10,773 bases of DNA, taken from assembly GCA_030740295.1 (NCBI GenBank), contig JASLXP010000338.1, forward strand, positions 1 to 10,773, in the 5' to 3' direction. Both the position numbers and the translations under genes were made by a program. Origin of the DNA: Planctomycetota bacterium (GTDB lineage: Bacteria > Planctomycetota > PUPC01 > JACPCR01). Position 1 is the first letter of the stretch. Each line of letters starts with the position of its first letter. The notes under the pieces were generated by a model, which worked only from the letters and a program-made list of their open reading frames with translations, made no database searches and was not told the origin of the DNA. Positions 1-6,997 of this stretch are shown here, piece by piece.

Positions 1-36
1 ATCCCGGCCCTCATTGCTCGCCTCCTCAGCACCCAT
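1..36 (-). CDS. Probable 5' end of a gene running off the left edge
   Basis: Two ATG codons on the minus strand have good ribosome-binding sites. The ATG at 36..34 follows AGGAG (46..42) by 5 nt and gives MGAEEASNEGRD to the edge. The ATG at 14..12 follows AGGAGG (26..21) by 6 nt and gives MRAG to the edge. They are in different frames, so at most one is the main start; the second has the stronger Shine-Dalgarno match. A near-consensus promoter lies 80-110 bp upstream. Too little is visible to say what the product is. It would be downstream of, and on the same strand as, the membrane-anchored CBM/PA14 protein. Confidence 0.4.
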   Translation of the reverse strand, partial: MGAEEASNEGRD

Positions 37-118
37 TCTGACTCCTTGAGAGAGACGATCTGGCTACGGCAGATGAACTGCCTCTCCAAGGGATAATCTC
101 GCAGGACGCAGACTCCGC

Positions 119-148
119 CTTATACCTTTCCGCTGGCTGACGTGTCAA
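119..148 (-). promoter_or_regulatory. Sigma-70-type promoter for the gene leaving the left edge
   Basis: On the minus strand there is TTGACA (148..143), an 18-nt spacer and TATAAG (124..119). The -35 box is a perfect match and the -10 box matches at 5 of 6 positions. Transcription would start near 112, leaving a leader of about 75-100 nt before the candidate starts at 36 or 14. It begins only 12 bp after the stop codon of the 611-residue protein gene, so the next gene probably has its own transcription start. It is a motif match only. Confidence 0.5.
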
Positions 149-159
149 GGATTGGCAGT

Positions 160-1995
160 TCATTGCCCGACGGCTCGTAGAGACCCCTCAGCGCGGGAGT
201 CAACCATCGGGAGGCCCGTCACGTCGCTTAGATCATCATCGGCCGTACGGATGCGCAGCGACGCCTGCCAACGACCTTCTTCCTGATTCACACGGATGCG
301 TATCTTGTGTTCTCCTGCAGTGAGAGACACGTTGTGTTTGTACCCGGCACGGGTGACGGGACGCGTGTGGTCGTGACGGTAGATGAGCGCGCCGTCGATC
401 CAGAGCAGCATCTGGTCGTCCGCCTGTACCTTGAGGAGGTAGTTTCCTGATGTGGGAACGTTGACACGAGTCCTGGCATAGATCGTGGTGAACTGCGGAG
501 CGTTCAGGCTGTTTCCGATGGTCTGTAAGCCGAAATCCAGAACCCCCAAGTGATCCCAGCTCGAAAGTCTGAACTGCCTCCACTCTTTCTCAGGCGACAG
601 GTCTGCTGACCCATCGAGGGAACCGGCATCGTCGTTGGAGAGGTAATCAAGCTGGGGCGAGACTTCCCAATCGAAGGGGCGCATCAGGGGAATCTTCGAC
701 GTTGAAATAGTTCGAGTGCCGCTTAGCAGCTCTGCTTTAAGTAAGTACTCGCGCCGGAGAAGATCGTCGAGAGCAAGCTGACTGAAATCCAGATCCGCGA
801 AAGAGACCTCCGGCAGTTTTCGCAGATCAACGTCTCTGTTCATCAACTGAAGGTCCTCGCCTCCGGCCCCCGCACCATGGAGGACAACTCTCAGACGGGC
901 CGTCCCTTCAGGCTGCCGCAGCTTACGCAGAACGACTCTGCATTCGGGAGGAAACTCTGGGGCAATGACGAGACTCTTGAAGTCGAAGGATAGCTGAACA
1001 GCCGGGCCTGGTCTGAGCTCCCATTCTGTTCCTTTTCCGGGGATCAGATTCCCTTGATACTTTTCATCCCCACGTTCCGATTTGGGAATGTTGACCGGGC
1101 TTAGCAGGAACTGATCGATCCGAACGCCATCTTCGTGCATGAACACGTGAAGGTAGTGGTCTCCTTCGTCGAGTCTGACCGGATTGCCATTCATGTGACT
1201 CCAATGCCAGCGGAAGGGAACTCTATTGCCCATCCCGCCGATACCAGGTCCTCCCCTGTTAACGGCGACCCTCAGAAAATTTGAGCATTCCGTTCCCGTA
1301 GTCCAGAGCCTGCCATAGACGTAATAAGTGCCTGGCTCAGGGATGCGAAAGTGGTATCGCAACACCGTCAGATCGTCGGAGGACCGCACGTTGTAGAAAT
1401 CGCGGACATTGTAGATCTCCTGCCCATCCCCATTGCCCATGCCTTCCTTGCAGTGAATGAAAGCGCCTCCGCCACAGAGAGAATCAGGTCGTGTCTCCCA
1501 CCCGTAATTCATCTCAGTGAAGTGTTCAGCTTCGAAGACGAACGCGCCGTCAAGCGGGCGTGGCAGTTTCTGCCCAACAGGGGGCCTCAGTTCCGCTGCC
1601 CGCACTTTCTCTGTCCTCGGCTGGAGGCCGCTGTCCCTTTGAGGAATTGGAAGATGGGCCGCCCCAGGGTTTCTTCGCCTTTTGAAGATGCCTCCAACTA
1701 CCGGCCCCTCAACCTGTCGAAGAACTCGCTTCGCTGAATCGTAAATGTAGAGCAGCTCCCCTCCAGCAGCGATCTGGTCGTCTCTCAGATAGGCCGGTAC
1801 CAGGAAATCCAGCGACGATGGCAAGCTGCCATTCTCCAATTCATAGCGGAGCAGCTGATCGCGCACCTGGAAAAGGTCGGCCTCAGCTCTGTCAGCCTCC
1901 AGTCGGCTGGCGCGGCCTGCACGATGATTGGCAATCAGCAAGCCGATCAGTATCGCGCCAGCGGCTGCAATCGTTCGGAGTTGACGGCTGCGCAT
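160..1995 (-). CDS. Membrane-anchored protein with pseudopilin-like N-terminus, CBM-like and PA14-like domains
   Basis: 611 residues. Residues 8-23 form one hydrophobic segment after a basic start (MRSRQLR), so the protein is probably anchored in the inner membrane or exported. Residues 35-97 resemble the helix and C-terminal part of type II pseudopilins (RAEADLFQVRDQLLRYE, then GSLPSSLDFLVPAYL and a YIYD strand). The usual GFTLIELL cleavage motif is absent. A basic, proline-rich linker follows (about 105-148). Residues 150-300 look like a CBM6/35-type beta-sandwich: FVFEAEHF, then PGTYYVYGRLW and a final VRIDQFLLSP strand. Residues 500-585 look like PA14 (ADDQMLLWIDGALIY, then LTAGEHKIRI). 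Together this suggests carbohydrate binding at the cell surface; no catalytic motif was seen. The only in-frame ATG near the N-terminus is used; no clear Shine-Dalgarno precedes it, and an in-frame stop lies 19 codons upstream. Confidence 0.8.
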   Translation of the reverse strand: MRSRQLRTIAAAGAILIGLLIANHRAGRASRLEADRAEADLFQVRDQLLRYELENGSLPSSLDFLVPAYLRDDQIAAGGELLYIYDSAKRVLRQVEGPVVGGIFKRRRNPGAAHLPIPQRDSGLQPRTEKVRAAELRPPVGQKLPRPLDGAFVFEAEHFTEMNYGWETRPDSLCGGGAFIHCKEGMGNGDGQEIYNVRDFYNVRSSDDLTVLRYHFRIPEPGTYYVYGRLWTTGTECSNFLRVAVNRGGPGIGGMGNRVPFRWHWSHMNGNPVRLDEGDHYLHVFMHEDGVRIDQFLLSPVNIPKSERGDEKYQGNLIPGKGTEWELRPGPAVQLSFDFKSLVIAPEFPPECRVVLRKLRQPEGTARLRVVLHGAGAGGEDLQLMNRDVDLRKLPEVSFADLDFSQLALDDLLRREYLLKAELLSGTRTISTSKIPLMRPFDWEVSPQLDYLSNDDAGSLDGSADLSPEKEWRQFRLSSWDHLGVLDFGLQTIGNSLNAPQFTTIYARTRVNVPTSGNYLLKVQADDQMLLWIDGALIYRHDHTRPVTRAGYKHNVSLTAGEHKIRIRVNQEEGRWQASLRIRTADDDLSDVTGLPMVDSRAEGSLRAVGQ

Positions 1996-2287
1996 TAGGA
2001 TTATGAATTGTTCAAGGATGACGGCTAGAGGAGCGGATCTTCATTATGAATCCGAACCGTCAATGTCCGCAACCTTAGCGACGATGGGCCGCAATTCGCC
2101 GACCACGACTTCTGCTGGGCGGAGGGGCTGCAGTGATCTGTCCAAAATTTATTTGATGGTCGAGGTCCGGAGTTCTGCTTCGGGACAACAGAACGTGACG
2201 AATGCGGATGAAATATCCCTCATATCGCAAATCCTGGATTGCCAGAAACAGGGCAGGAATTTCTGAAACAGGCACTTGTGCTGGCCC
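1996..2287. other. Intergenic spacer without a convincing gene
   Basis: This spacer of 292 bp separates the GH42-like gene from the downstream membrane-anchored protein gene, both on the minus strand. Short open frames exist on both strands but have no protein-like composition or ribosome-binding site. A weak promoter candidate on the minus strand is TTGCGG (2072..2067), an 18-nt spacer and CATAAT (2048..2043), which would start transcription about 40 nt before the ATG at 1995. The -35 box matches consensus at only 3 of 6 positions. No strong hairpin with a T-tract was seen. Confidence 0.4.
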
Positions 2288-3649
2288 CTACCGAATCCTG
2301 CAGAGAGCGAAGTTCAGAAACTCTGGAACCTGTACTGTCAGTATCCCATTCGCATACTCAAACTTTGGGGCAGCCTCATCGGTTTCTACGGTCCGCAGAC
2401 GTACCTTTGAGGGCTTCTTCTTGAGGGGAAGACGGAACTTGAATGCATCGACAGGGGCGTGGCCCTGATTGAAGAAGTTCACAACGGTCTTCTTCCCTTT
2501 CTTCATGACGTTGATTTCCACATCCGGCGGGCAGCCCGATTGGATGAGGTTGGTGGTCCAACTGCATGCATCCTGCACGAAACGGAGCCGGTCGGTCTTC
2601 TCTCTCCATCTTGGCACAAGCTCATACGCGATGGTGGCGTCCACAGCGGCGCAGGCCAGGGCATGGCCATTGCCATATTTGTTAAGGATCAGGGCCGGGG
2701 ACTTGTCTGCCCACTGACCAAGCACCTGCGCGCTGCTCACAGCGTACGATGGCGCGCTGACTTTCATCTCCTTCAGTTTTTTGACTCTGTACCTGAACGT
2801 CCGCAGGTTTTTTTCAAGGGGTACTTCCGGCGATCCGATGTAGGTCACTTTTGCTGAATCCATCGCCAGGAATTCTTTCAGGGGCAGGCCAACGCAGTTT
2901 ATCCTGCTCCCCTTCTTGAACGACGAGAGGATCGGATGCTCCTCAACGATCTGGATGGACTTCCTCGCCTTGCTTTCTCCGAATGTAGCGCCGATCACGT
3001 CTTTCAGTCCTTCATCCTCACGCTTCGTGCCGTACTTCGTGTGGGTGGCCAGCGGGCCGGTGGCGATGAGCAATCCACCGTCACTCACCCAATCCCTGAG
3101 CATGCCGATCTCCACGTCGGACATCCAGGATGCCTCCGGAAGCACCAGGACTTTGTAACGGCTCAAGTCGTTTCGGATCATCTCCTCGTGCCCCAGAGGA
3201 GGGATCAGCACGTCGGTGGGGACATGTGCCCTCACCAGTGAATAGTAGGTCCTTTCGCAGAAGTAACCGGTGCCCCAGACACCTGCGTGCTTGGTCCAGG
3301 GCGTATCCAGGTACTTGACCCAGTACGTCTGGGGCGGGACGTAGATGGCCACCTCATTCTCCGGCTCGTAGTCCTTGAGATCGCTGTTCTCTCTGATGAA
3401 GTCGATCGCCTTCTTGATGTAGTACCAGCGTTCCTTGTAGTCCGGCATCCACGCTCTTCCCACGTGTGCGTAGGACCAGACAGATTGGCCGTCAACGCCC
3501 TGGGCAAAGGAACAGATCATGCCCTGGAACATGTCGATGGGTTTCGTCCCGTACCCGTCCCACGTGTTTATCCAGTTGTGAATGGGTTTACCCCTTGCGG
3601 CGGTCCGGACGAGGCTGGTGATGAAGGAGACCCAGTACTCGCGGTTCAT
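2288..3649 (-). CDS. GH42/beta-galactosidase-like protein, N-terminally truncated
   Basis: 453 residues from the ATG. The frame stays open and protein-like for another 24 codons, up to a TGA at 3724..3722 (it includes EVDPYVHIR directly before the Met), so the ATG at 3649 is very likely internal. Residues 1-90 resemble the last strands and helices of a glycosidase TIM barrel (KPIHNWINTWDGYGTKPIDM, VWSYAHVG). Residues 97-260 resemble the GH42 trimerisation, amidotransferase-like domain: EVAIYVPP, RYKVLVLPEASW, then LRDWVSDGGLLIATGP. Residues 375-453 form a C-terminal beta-domain ending FLNFALCRIR. Members of this group are usually 650-800 residues, so about 200-300 residues with the barrel strands carrying the acid/base are missing. 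Activity is therefore doubtful. The family would cleave terminal sugars from poly- or oligosaccharides; the exact substrate is not visible. Confidence 0.7.
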   Translation of the reverse strand: MNREYWVSFITSLVRTAARGKPIHNWINTWDGYGTKPIDMFQGMICSFAQGVDGQSVWSYAHVGRAWMPDYKERWYYIKKAIDFIRENSDLKDYEPENEVAIYVPPQTYWVKYLDTPWTKHAGVWGTGYFCERTYYSLVRAHVPTDVLIPPLGHEEMIRNDLSRYKVLVLPEASWMSDVEIGMLRDWVSDGGLLIATGPLATHTKYGTKREDEGLKDVIGATFGESKARKSIQIVEEHPILSSFKKGSRINCVGLPLKEFLAMDSAKVTYIGSPEVPLEKNLRTFRYRVKKLKEMKVSAPSYAVSSAQVLGQWADKSPALILNKYGNGHALACAAVDATIAYELVPRWREKTDRLRFVQDACSWTTNLIQSGCPPDVEINVMKKGKKTVVNFFNQGHAPVDAFKFRLPLKKKPSKVRLRTVETDEAAPKFEYANGILTVQVPEFLNFALCRIR

Positions 3650-3659
3650 CCTGATGTGA

Positions 3660-3731
3660 ACGTATGGATCTACCTCGACCCTGTCGAACTCCTCGGTCCG
3701 AGGCTCATTCGTCCATTTCGTTCAACTGCAA
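3660..3731. other. Head-to-head junction of two truncated genes
   Basis: The minus-strand GH42-like frame is open to 3721 and the plus-strand heparinase-like frame is open from 3660, so two frames that both look like truncated family members overlap here. A perfect 13-nt odd palindrome, CCTCGGTCCGAGG, lies at 3691-3703. The true join is probably between about 3690 and 3731. No ribosome-binding site or promoter for either gene was seen. This is expected if the DNA was joined here by rearrangement or misassembly. Confidence 0.6.
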
Positions 3732-4814
3732 ATGCCCCGGTTGGAAACCGTCGGTCACGCCCCGCTCCCGGGGAACGGCAATTCCGGCAGCCACGGTAAA
3801 CCTCAGGAATACCGGGGCGAATTGACGGTCGCCGCAGCCGTGCTCAAGGAATCCGATCCTGAACTGGCCGGGCAGTTGATGCATGCCTGGCGCATTGGCG
3901 GACGGCCGGTCCAGGATCAGGAACATCCGCTCCTGACCGCGACCACCCTCGACGAATCGATTCCATCCGTGACCCCCGCCTGGGAGAGCGTGCATCGCCA
4001 GGGGCTGGGAATCATCTCCAAAGCAACGAATGCGGACGGTGCGCCTGTATGGGCCTTGTTCCGGGCTGGCAGCGCAACGCACCACATGGATTTCGACCAG
4101 GGACACATTCACCTGGCAGCATGGGACACCGAGCTTCTCGGAGACCACGGCTACCATACGGAGGACAGCGAAGGCAACCCCATCCCCGCGTTCACCACGT
4201 GGGTGCACAGTACGGTGACCTATGCCAGAGACCGGAATCTCGCCTGCGGCTACACCGGTATCGAAAAGGCTCCTTCACCGCTGCTCGCACATCTCGGCGC
4301 TGACTTCGATTGGTGCGTGCACAGGATCGTCAACAACAACTATCGCGACCCCTCACAATTCACCTACCTTGACATGCTTCCGGCGCCAGAGACGGTCCAT
4401 TACCGGCACTACCTGTTCGTCAAGTCGGACTACTTTGTTCTGTGGGATACATTCGAGCGGCTCGATGGCCCGGCGACGTTTCGGCTCCATCCCACAATGC
4501 CGGTCGTCCAGACAAGTGGCACGTCTTTCAGGGCGGGTGAGGCAGGCAAGCCGCATCTCCTGATCGATTTTGCTCAACCGGAGGAGCCTGTAGTGGTTGA
4601 GAACGGACAAGTCGGACCGCTGTGGTGTCTGGGAATTCAACAATCAGAGATGGGACCATTCCTCGCTGTCCTGTCGCCATGCCGCGATGCCGGCGAACTG
4701 ACGGCCCAATTCGATGATCGTGAACTTCACGTCAGAGGTCCGGATTTCGATGACCGGATTTCTCTGCCGCCGCCCGGCTCGACTGATTCGCTTCCACAAA
4801 TCCGGCGGAGCTAG
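3732..4814 (+). CDS. Heparinase II/III-like polysaccharide lyase, N-terminally truncated
   Basis: 360 residues from the ATG; the frame is open upstream to 3660 and at least LQMPRLET looks like family sequence, so the Met is probably internal. The LETVGHAPLPGNGN segment resembles the loop after the toroid in this family. Residues 100-190 match the heparinase II/III beta-sandwich: WALFRAGSATHHMDFDQGH (H117, H118, D120), then ELLGDHGYH and HSTVTYAR. The rest is beta-rich (FVLWDTFERL). Full members are about 600-750 residues with an N-terminal alpha/alpha-toroid carrying further catalytic residues; that domain is absent. Such enzymes eliminate uronic-acid-linked polysaccharides (heparin-like, alginate-like or other). 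This is the only plus-strand gene in the window; its stop is 27 bp from the end of the convergent URO-D gene. It lies head-to-head with the truncated GH42-like gene. Confidence 0.7.
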   Translation: MPRLETVGHAPLPGNGNSGSHGKPQEYRGELTVAAAVLKESDPELAGQLMHAWRIGGRPVQDQEHPLLTATTLDESIPSVTPAWESVHRQGLGIISKATNADGAPVWALFRAGSATHHMDFDQGHIHLAAWDTELLGDHGYHTEDSEGNPIPAFTTWVHSTVTYARDRNLACGYTGIEKAPSPLLAHLGADFDWCVHRIVNNNYRDPSQFTYLDMLPAPETVHYRHYLFVKSDYFVLWDTFERLDGPATFRLHPTMPVVQTSGTSFRAGEAGKPHLLIDFAQPEEPVVVENGQVGPLWCLGIQQSEMGPFLAVLSPCRDAGELTAQFDDRELHVRGPDFDDRISLPPPGSTDSLPQIRRS

Positions 4815-4841
4815 CTGACGTCTGTTCTTGCGGGACAATTA

Positions 4842-5990
4842 TCAGCGTTGTTCGTGAAGCGTCTCCATCATGGCCCAGAAATTCTCCATGGGAGTCTGGG
4901 ACACCACCTGATTGGAACAGCCGACGATGATGCTTCCGAATTCTTTTGCCGCATCGAGGCAATCCGTCGTTTCACCGATCACGTCATCCCGGCTGCCGCA
5001 GTGCAGGACGTATGAACTGATGTTTCCTAACAGCGTGAGGCCCGGGAAGCGCCGTCGGAGCTTTCGAAGATCCATGCCCGCTTTCCGGTCGATTTCATAG
5101 AAACAGTCGACGCCCGCGGCGCCGAACAGGTCATCGGCCACGGGCCAGAGGTCGCCATCGCTGGCAAACATGTGGAACTGGCCGTTGCGGTGGACGGCCT
5201 CGGAAATCTTCTGCAATCGAGGGAGCGTCAGCTCATGAAACTTTGCGGGTGAGTAAAAAGGTCCTCTCTGCGAAGAAAAGTCACCGCCGCCCATGAGGTA
5301 GCGCAACCCCACCTCGGCTTGTGCGCCGGCGGCACGAGCCGCCTGTTCGGCCTTAACATCGAAAATCCTCGCAACGAGATCGGGACGCAGCGCGATTGCT
5401 TCCAGCCACGCCGGTTCGAGATAGTTGATGTTCAGGGCGATGCCCCCGCCGGGCACCGCACGTTTATTTTTGAAAGCCTCGAGAGCTGGTCCGTACGTCG
5501 CCACATAGCTGTCTGCAGATGGCCGATAGTTTTCCAGTGCTCGCTCAGCGTCTTCAACTTCCAACTCCAGGTCGGCCATGGTTCGTTCTCTCCGGGACGA
5601 ACGTTCGGCGATCTGGTAGAGCTCCGTCTCCGGGTCGAACCTCATGACGCGCCAGTCACCTTCGGGATCGCCGTAGAGAAATGAAAAGTCGTCGATGCGT
5701 TTTGCCGGCTTCTCCCCCATCCGCCAATAAACGGGGCGGACGAGATCGAGGTCGAGCGCCTCGGCCAGATCGATTGGGTCCTGGATGGAACGTTCGAGAA
5801 ACTCCTGGTGTGCATCCGGTCCGTTCCAGAGCGCGCGGGATTCGCGCCACTGCTGAATCCCCCCGCCCACGTATGCCTCTCGTCCAAGAACGGCCGAGGC
5901 CACACCCGAAGAAAGCCCTGCCTGATAGATCGGCACTTTATCCGCGGGCCGATGCTCAAATGCTGCCAGTACTCTTTCCCACGGTTTCAA
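4842..5990 (-). CDS. URO-D family protein (uroporphyrinogen decarboxylase / methyltransferase-like)
   Basis: 382 residues. The N-terminus KPWERVLAAFEHRPADKVPIY, the GGDFSSQRGPFYSPAKFHELTLPRL segment (236-259), the AAGVDCFYEI strand (291-300), LGNIS (321-325) and the final TPMENFWAMMETL are typical of the URO-D superfamily. This fold includes heme-pathway HemE and the corrinoid methyltransferases MtaA and CmuA. The MtaA-type zinc motif HxC is not intact: H273 is present in FHMFASDG but no Cys follows. HemE identity is unlikely because the sequence is divergent and the neighbours are sugar enzymes. The start is TTG, preceded by GAGGAG (6004..5999) with 8-nt spacing, and an in-frame TGA lies just upstream. 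It probably follows the AKR-like gene in one transcript (67-bp gap). The reaction is unknown; demethylation or decarboxylation of a small substrate is a guess from the family. Confidence 0.8.
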   Translation of the reverse strand: MKPWERVLAAFEHRPADKVPIYQAGLSSGVASAVLGREAYVGGGIQQWRESRALWNGPDAHQEFLERSIQDPIDLAEALDLDLVRPVYWRMGEKPAKRIDDFSFLYGDPEGDWRVMRFDPETELYQIAERSSRRERTMADLELEVEDAERALENYRPSADSYVATYGPALEAFKNKRAVPGGGIALNINYLEPAWLEAIALRPDLVARIFDVKAEQAARAAGAQAEVGLRYLMGGGDFSSQRGPFYSPAKFHELTLPRLQKISEAVHRNGQFHMFASDGDLWPVADDLFGAAGVDCFYEIDRKAGMDLRKLRRRFPGLTLLGNISSYVLHCGSRDDVIGETTDCLDAAKEFGSIIVGCSNQVVSQTPMENFWAMMETLHEQR

Positions 5991-5998
5991 TGGTATGT

Positions 5999-6004
5999 CT
6001 CCTC
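5999..6004 (-). promoter_or_regulatory. Ribosome-binding site that fixes a TTG start
   Basis: GAGGAG lies 8 nt before the TTG at 5990..5988 on the minus strand. No in-frame ATG or GTG with better context exists, and a TGA in the same frame lies a few codons upstream. The site overlaps the stop codon (6005..6003) of a vestigial Gfo/Idh/MocA tail, as expected if the URO-D gene was once translationally coupled to it. Confidence 0.75.
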
Positions 6005-6059
6005 ACATAAAAAGTACGTAACCGTGATCGTGACAGCGTCTCGTGGCAAAGACGACGTC
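6003..6059 (-). pseudogene. Vestigial 3' end of a second Gfo/Idh/MocA gene
   Basis: In the gap between the AKR-like and URO-D genes, one minus-strand frame reads DVVFATRRCHDHGYVLFM and then TGA. The intact Gfo/Idh/MocA gene in this window ends VVFAARRCYETGVPVKISDL. At nucleotide level 6028-6056 matches 7032-7060 at 25 of 29 positions by hand alignment, and three of the four differences fall at third codon positions or are conservative. This tail is a common ending of the family. The rest of the gene is gone: the similarity stops at the stop codon of the AKR-like gene (6060..6058). A deletion that fused the neighbourhood is the simplest explanation. Confidence 0.6.
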
Positions 6060-6861
6060 AGCGGCTGAGGACCTGCCGAGCCAGCCCGACGTTTTCTTCG
6101 ACCATGTCGTCCTTGTCGCCGCGGTGCATACCCACGTTCACCATGTCACCGGGCTTAATGTTCTCGAACGCGAACTCGAAAGCCATGGTCGGGTCGATGC
6201 GGCCGGCGCCCATGATCTTGTAGCCGATGCAGGGCTTCCGGATGGCCCGGACGCACTCGACTGCGGCGGACAGGTCACTCAGTTTGTATCTGAGGCCCTG
6301 GCCGTTGTGCAGACTGCCGCAGTTGAAGAAGCAGACCACGTGGTAATCGACAATGTCCAGGCTATCGACCCAGAGATGGGCTTCAGGAGCATGCGCGGCC
6401 ACCCCGGCCGGGATTCCGTGCGAGCGAATGTGTTCGCACCAGGCACGCAGCGTGTCCGCTTCCTGCTCGACATAGAAATTGTCCGTCAGCCCGCCGTGTA
6501 TGTAGGCGGCCTTGGCGCCGATCTCCACTGCCGCGTCGATGGCGTCGAACATGCTGTCGTAGCTCCGGTGGCTGAGTTGAACGATCCACTGAAGGGGCCC
6601 GCCTTCGCCCAGATATTCCCGGACGGCCTGGAGCACGTGGGGTGTCTCGTTGTTGGTGATCATCGTGTTGATGCCTGCCACTTCGGCACGATCCCAGGTC
6701 TCTTTGATTCGCTCCACCGTGTGGTACGCCACCATCTCTTCATTGCGCTCTTTGCTCTGGTGGCTGAATCCGCCGAAGGGATTCGCTCCGAGGATCAGAC
6801 GGGTGACAGTCAGATCGCACAGGTCAACAGCAGGTAACATCTCAACAGCGGGGGCCAACAT
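6058..6861 (-). CDS. Aldo/keto reductase-like TIM-barrel protein, catalytic residues mostly absent
   Basis: 267 residues from the preferred start. The barrel pattern is AKR-like: an early strand with LILGANPFGGF, GINTMITNNE at 63-72 (where AKRs have the Asp and Tyr of the tetrad), WIVQLSH (where the Lys would be), AYIHGG with H122 (the tetrad His position), KIMGAGR at 215-221, and VGMHRGDKDD at 243-252. Asp, Tyr and Lys of the usual Asp-Tyr-Lys-His tetrad appear to be missing while His remains. It is therefore either not a reductase or uses another mechanism. The AGGAGG at 6874..6869 is 7 nt from the ATG at 6861 but only 1 nt from the ATG at 6867, so the second Met is preferred (269 residues if the first is used). 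It sits between the dehydrogenase and URO-D genes and has its own promoter candidate. Confidence 0.65.
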   Translation of the reverse strand: MLAPAVEMLPAVDLCDLTVTRLILGANPFGGFSHQSKERNEEMVAYHTVERIKETWDRAEVAGINTMITNNETPHVLQAVREYLGEGGPLQWIVQLSHRSYDSMFDAIDAAVEIGAKAAYIHGGLTDNFYVEQEADTLRAWCEHIRSHGIPAGVAAHAPEAHLWVDSLDIVDYHVVCFFNCGSLHNGQGLRYKLSDLSAAVECVRAIRKPCIGYKIMGAGRIDPTMAFEFAFENIKPGDMVNVGMHRGDKDDMVEENVGLARQVLSR

Positions 6862-6905
6862 CTGCATTCCTCCTTTGGGGTTCTGATCTGACTCGGACGT
6901 AAGCG

Positions 6906-6933
6906 ATGATAGCTTTGGAACTGGTCATGCCAA
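6906..6933 (-). promoter_or_regulatory. Promoter candidate for the AKR-like gene
   Basis: On the minus strand TTGGCA (6933..6928), a 16-nt spacer and TATCAT (6911..6906) each match the sigma-70 boxes at 5 of 6 positions. Transcription would begin near 6899, giving a leader of about 40 nt to the ATG at 6861. It lies in the 130-bp gap after the Gfo/Idh/MocA gene, so the AKR-like and URO-D genes could be transcribed separately from the dehydrogenase. Motif match only. Confidence 0.4.
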
Positions 6934-6997
6934 CTGCATCCTTGCCAGGCCATGATGGGAAGAGACCGAGGGGACGTGGCAGAACTCAGCCGGTCAG

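Noticed and set aside
2043..2072. Promoter for the membrane-anchored protein gene
   Set aside because: The -10 (CATAAT) is fair but the -35 (TTGCGG) matches at only 3 of 6; too weak for a separate feature.
2075..2275. 66-codon minus-strand open frame in the 1996-2287 spacer
   Set aside because: No ribosome-binding site, basic low-complexity C-terminus and no family resemblance.
3287..3799. Long plus-strand open frame opposite the GH42-like gene
   Set aside because: It is antisense to a clearly protein-like gene, has no family features, and is the shadow expected in GC-rich coding DNA.
3705..4208. Minus-strand open frame opposite the heparinase-like gene
   Set aside because: The plus-strand frame carries recognisable heparinase II/III motifs (THHMDFDQGH, GDHGYH); the antisense frame has no family signal.
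6043..6837. 264-codon plus-strand open frame opposite the AKR-like gene
   Set aside because: The minus-strand product has clear TIM-barrel motifs and a good ribosome-binding site; the antisense frame has neither.
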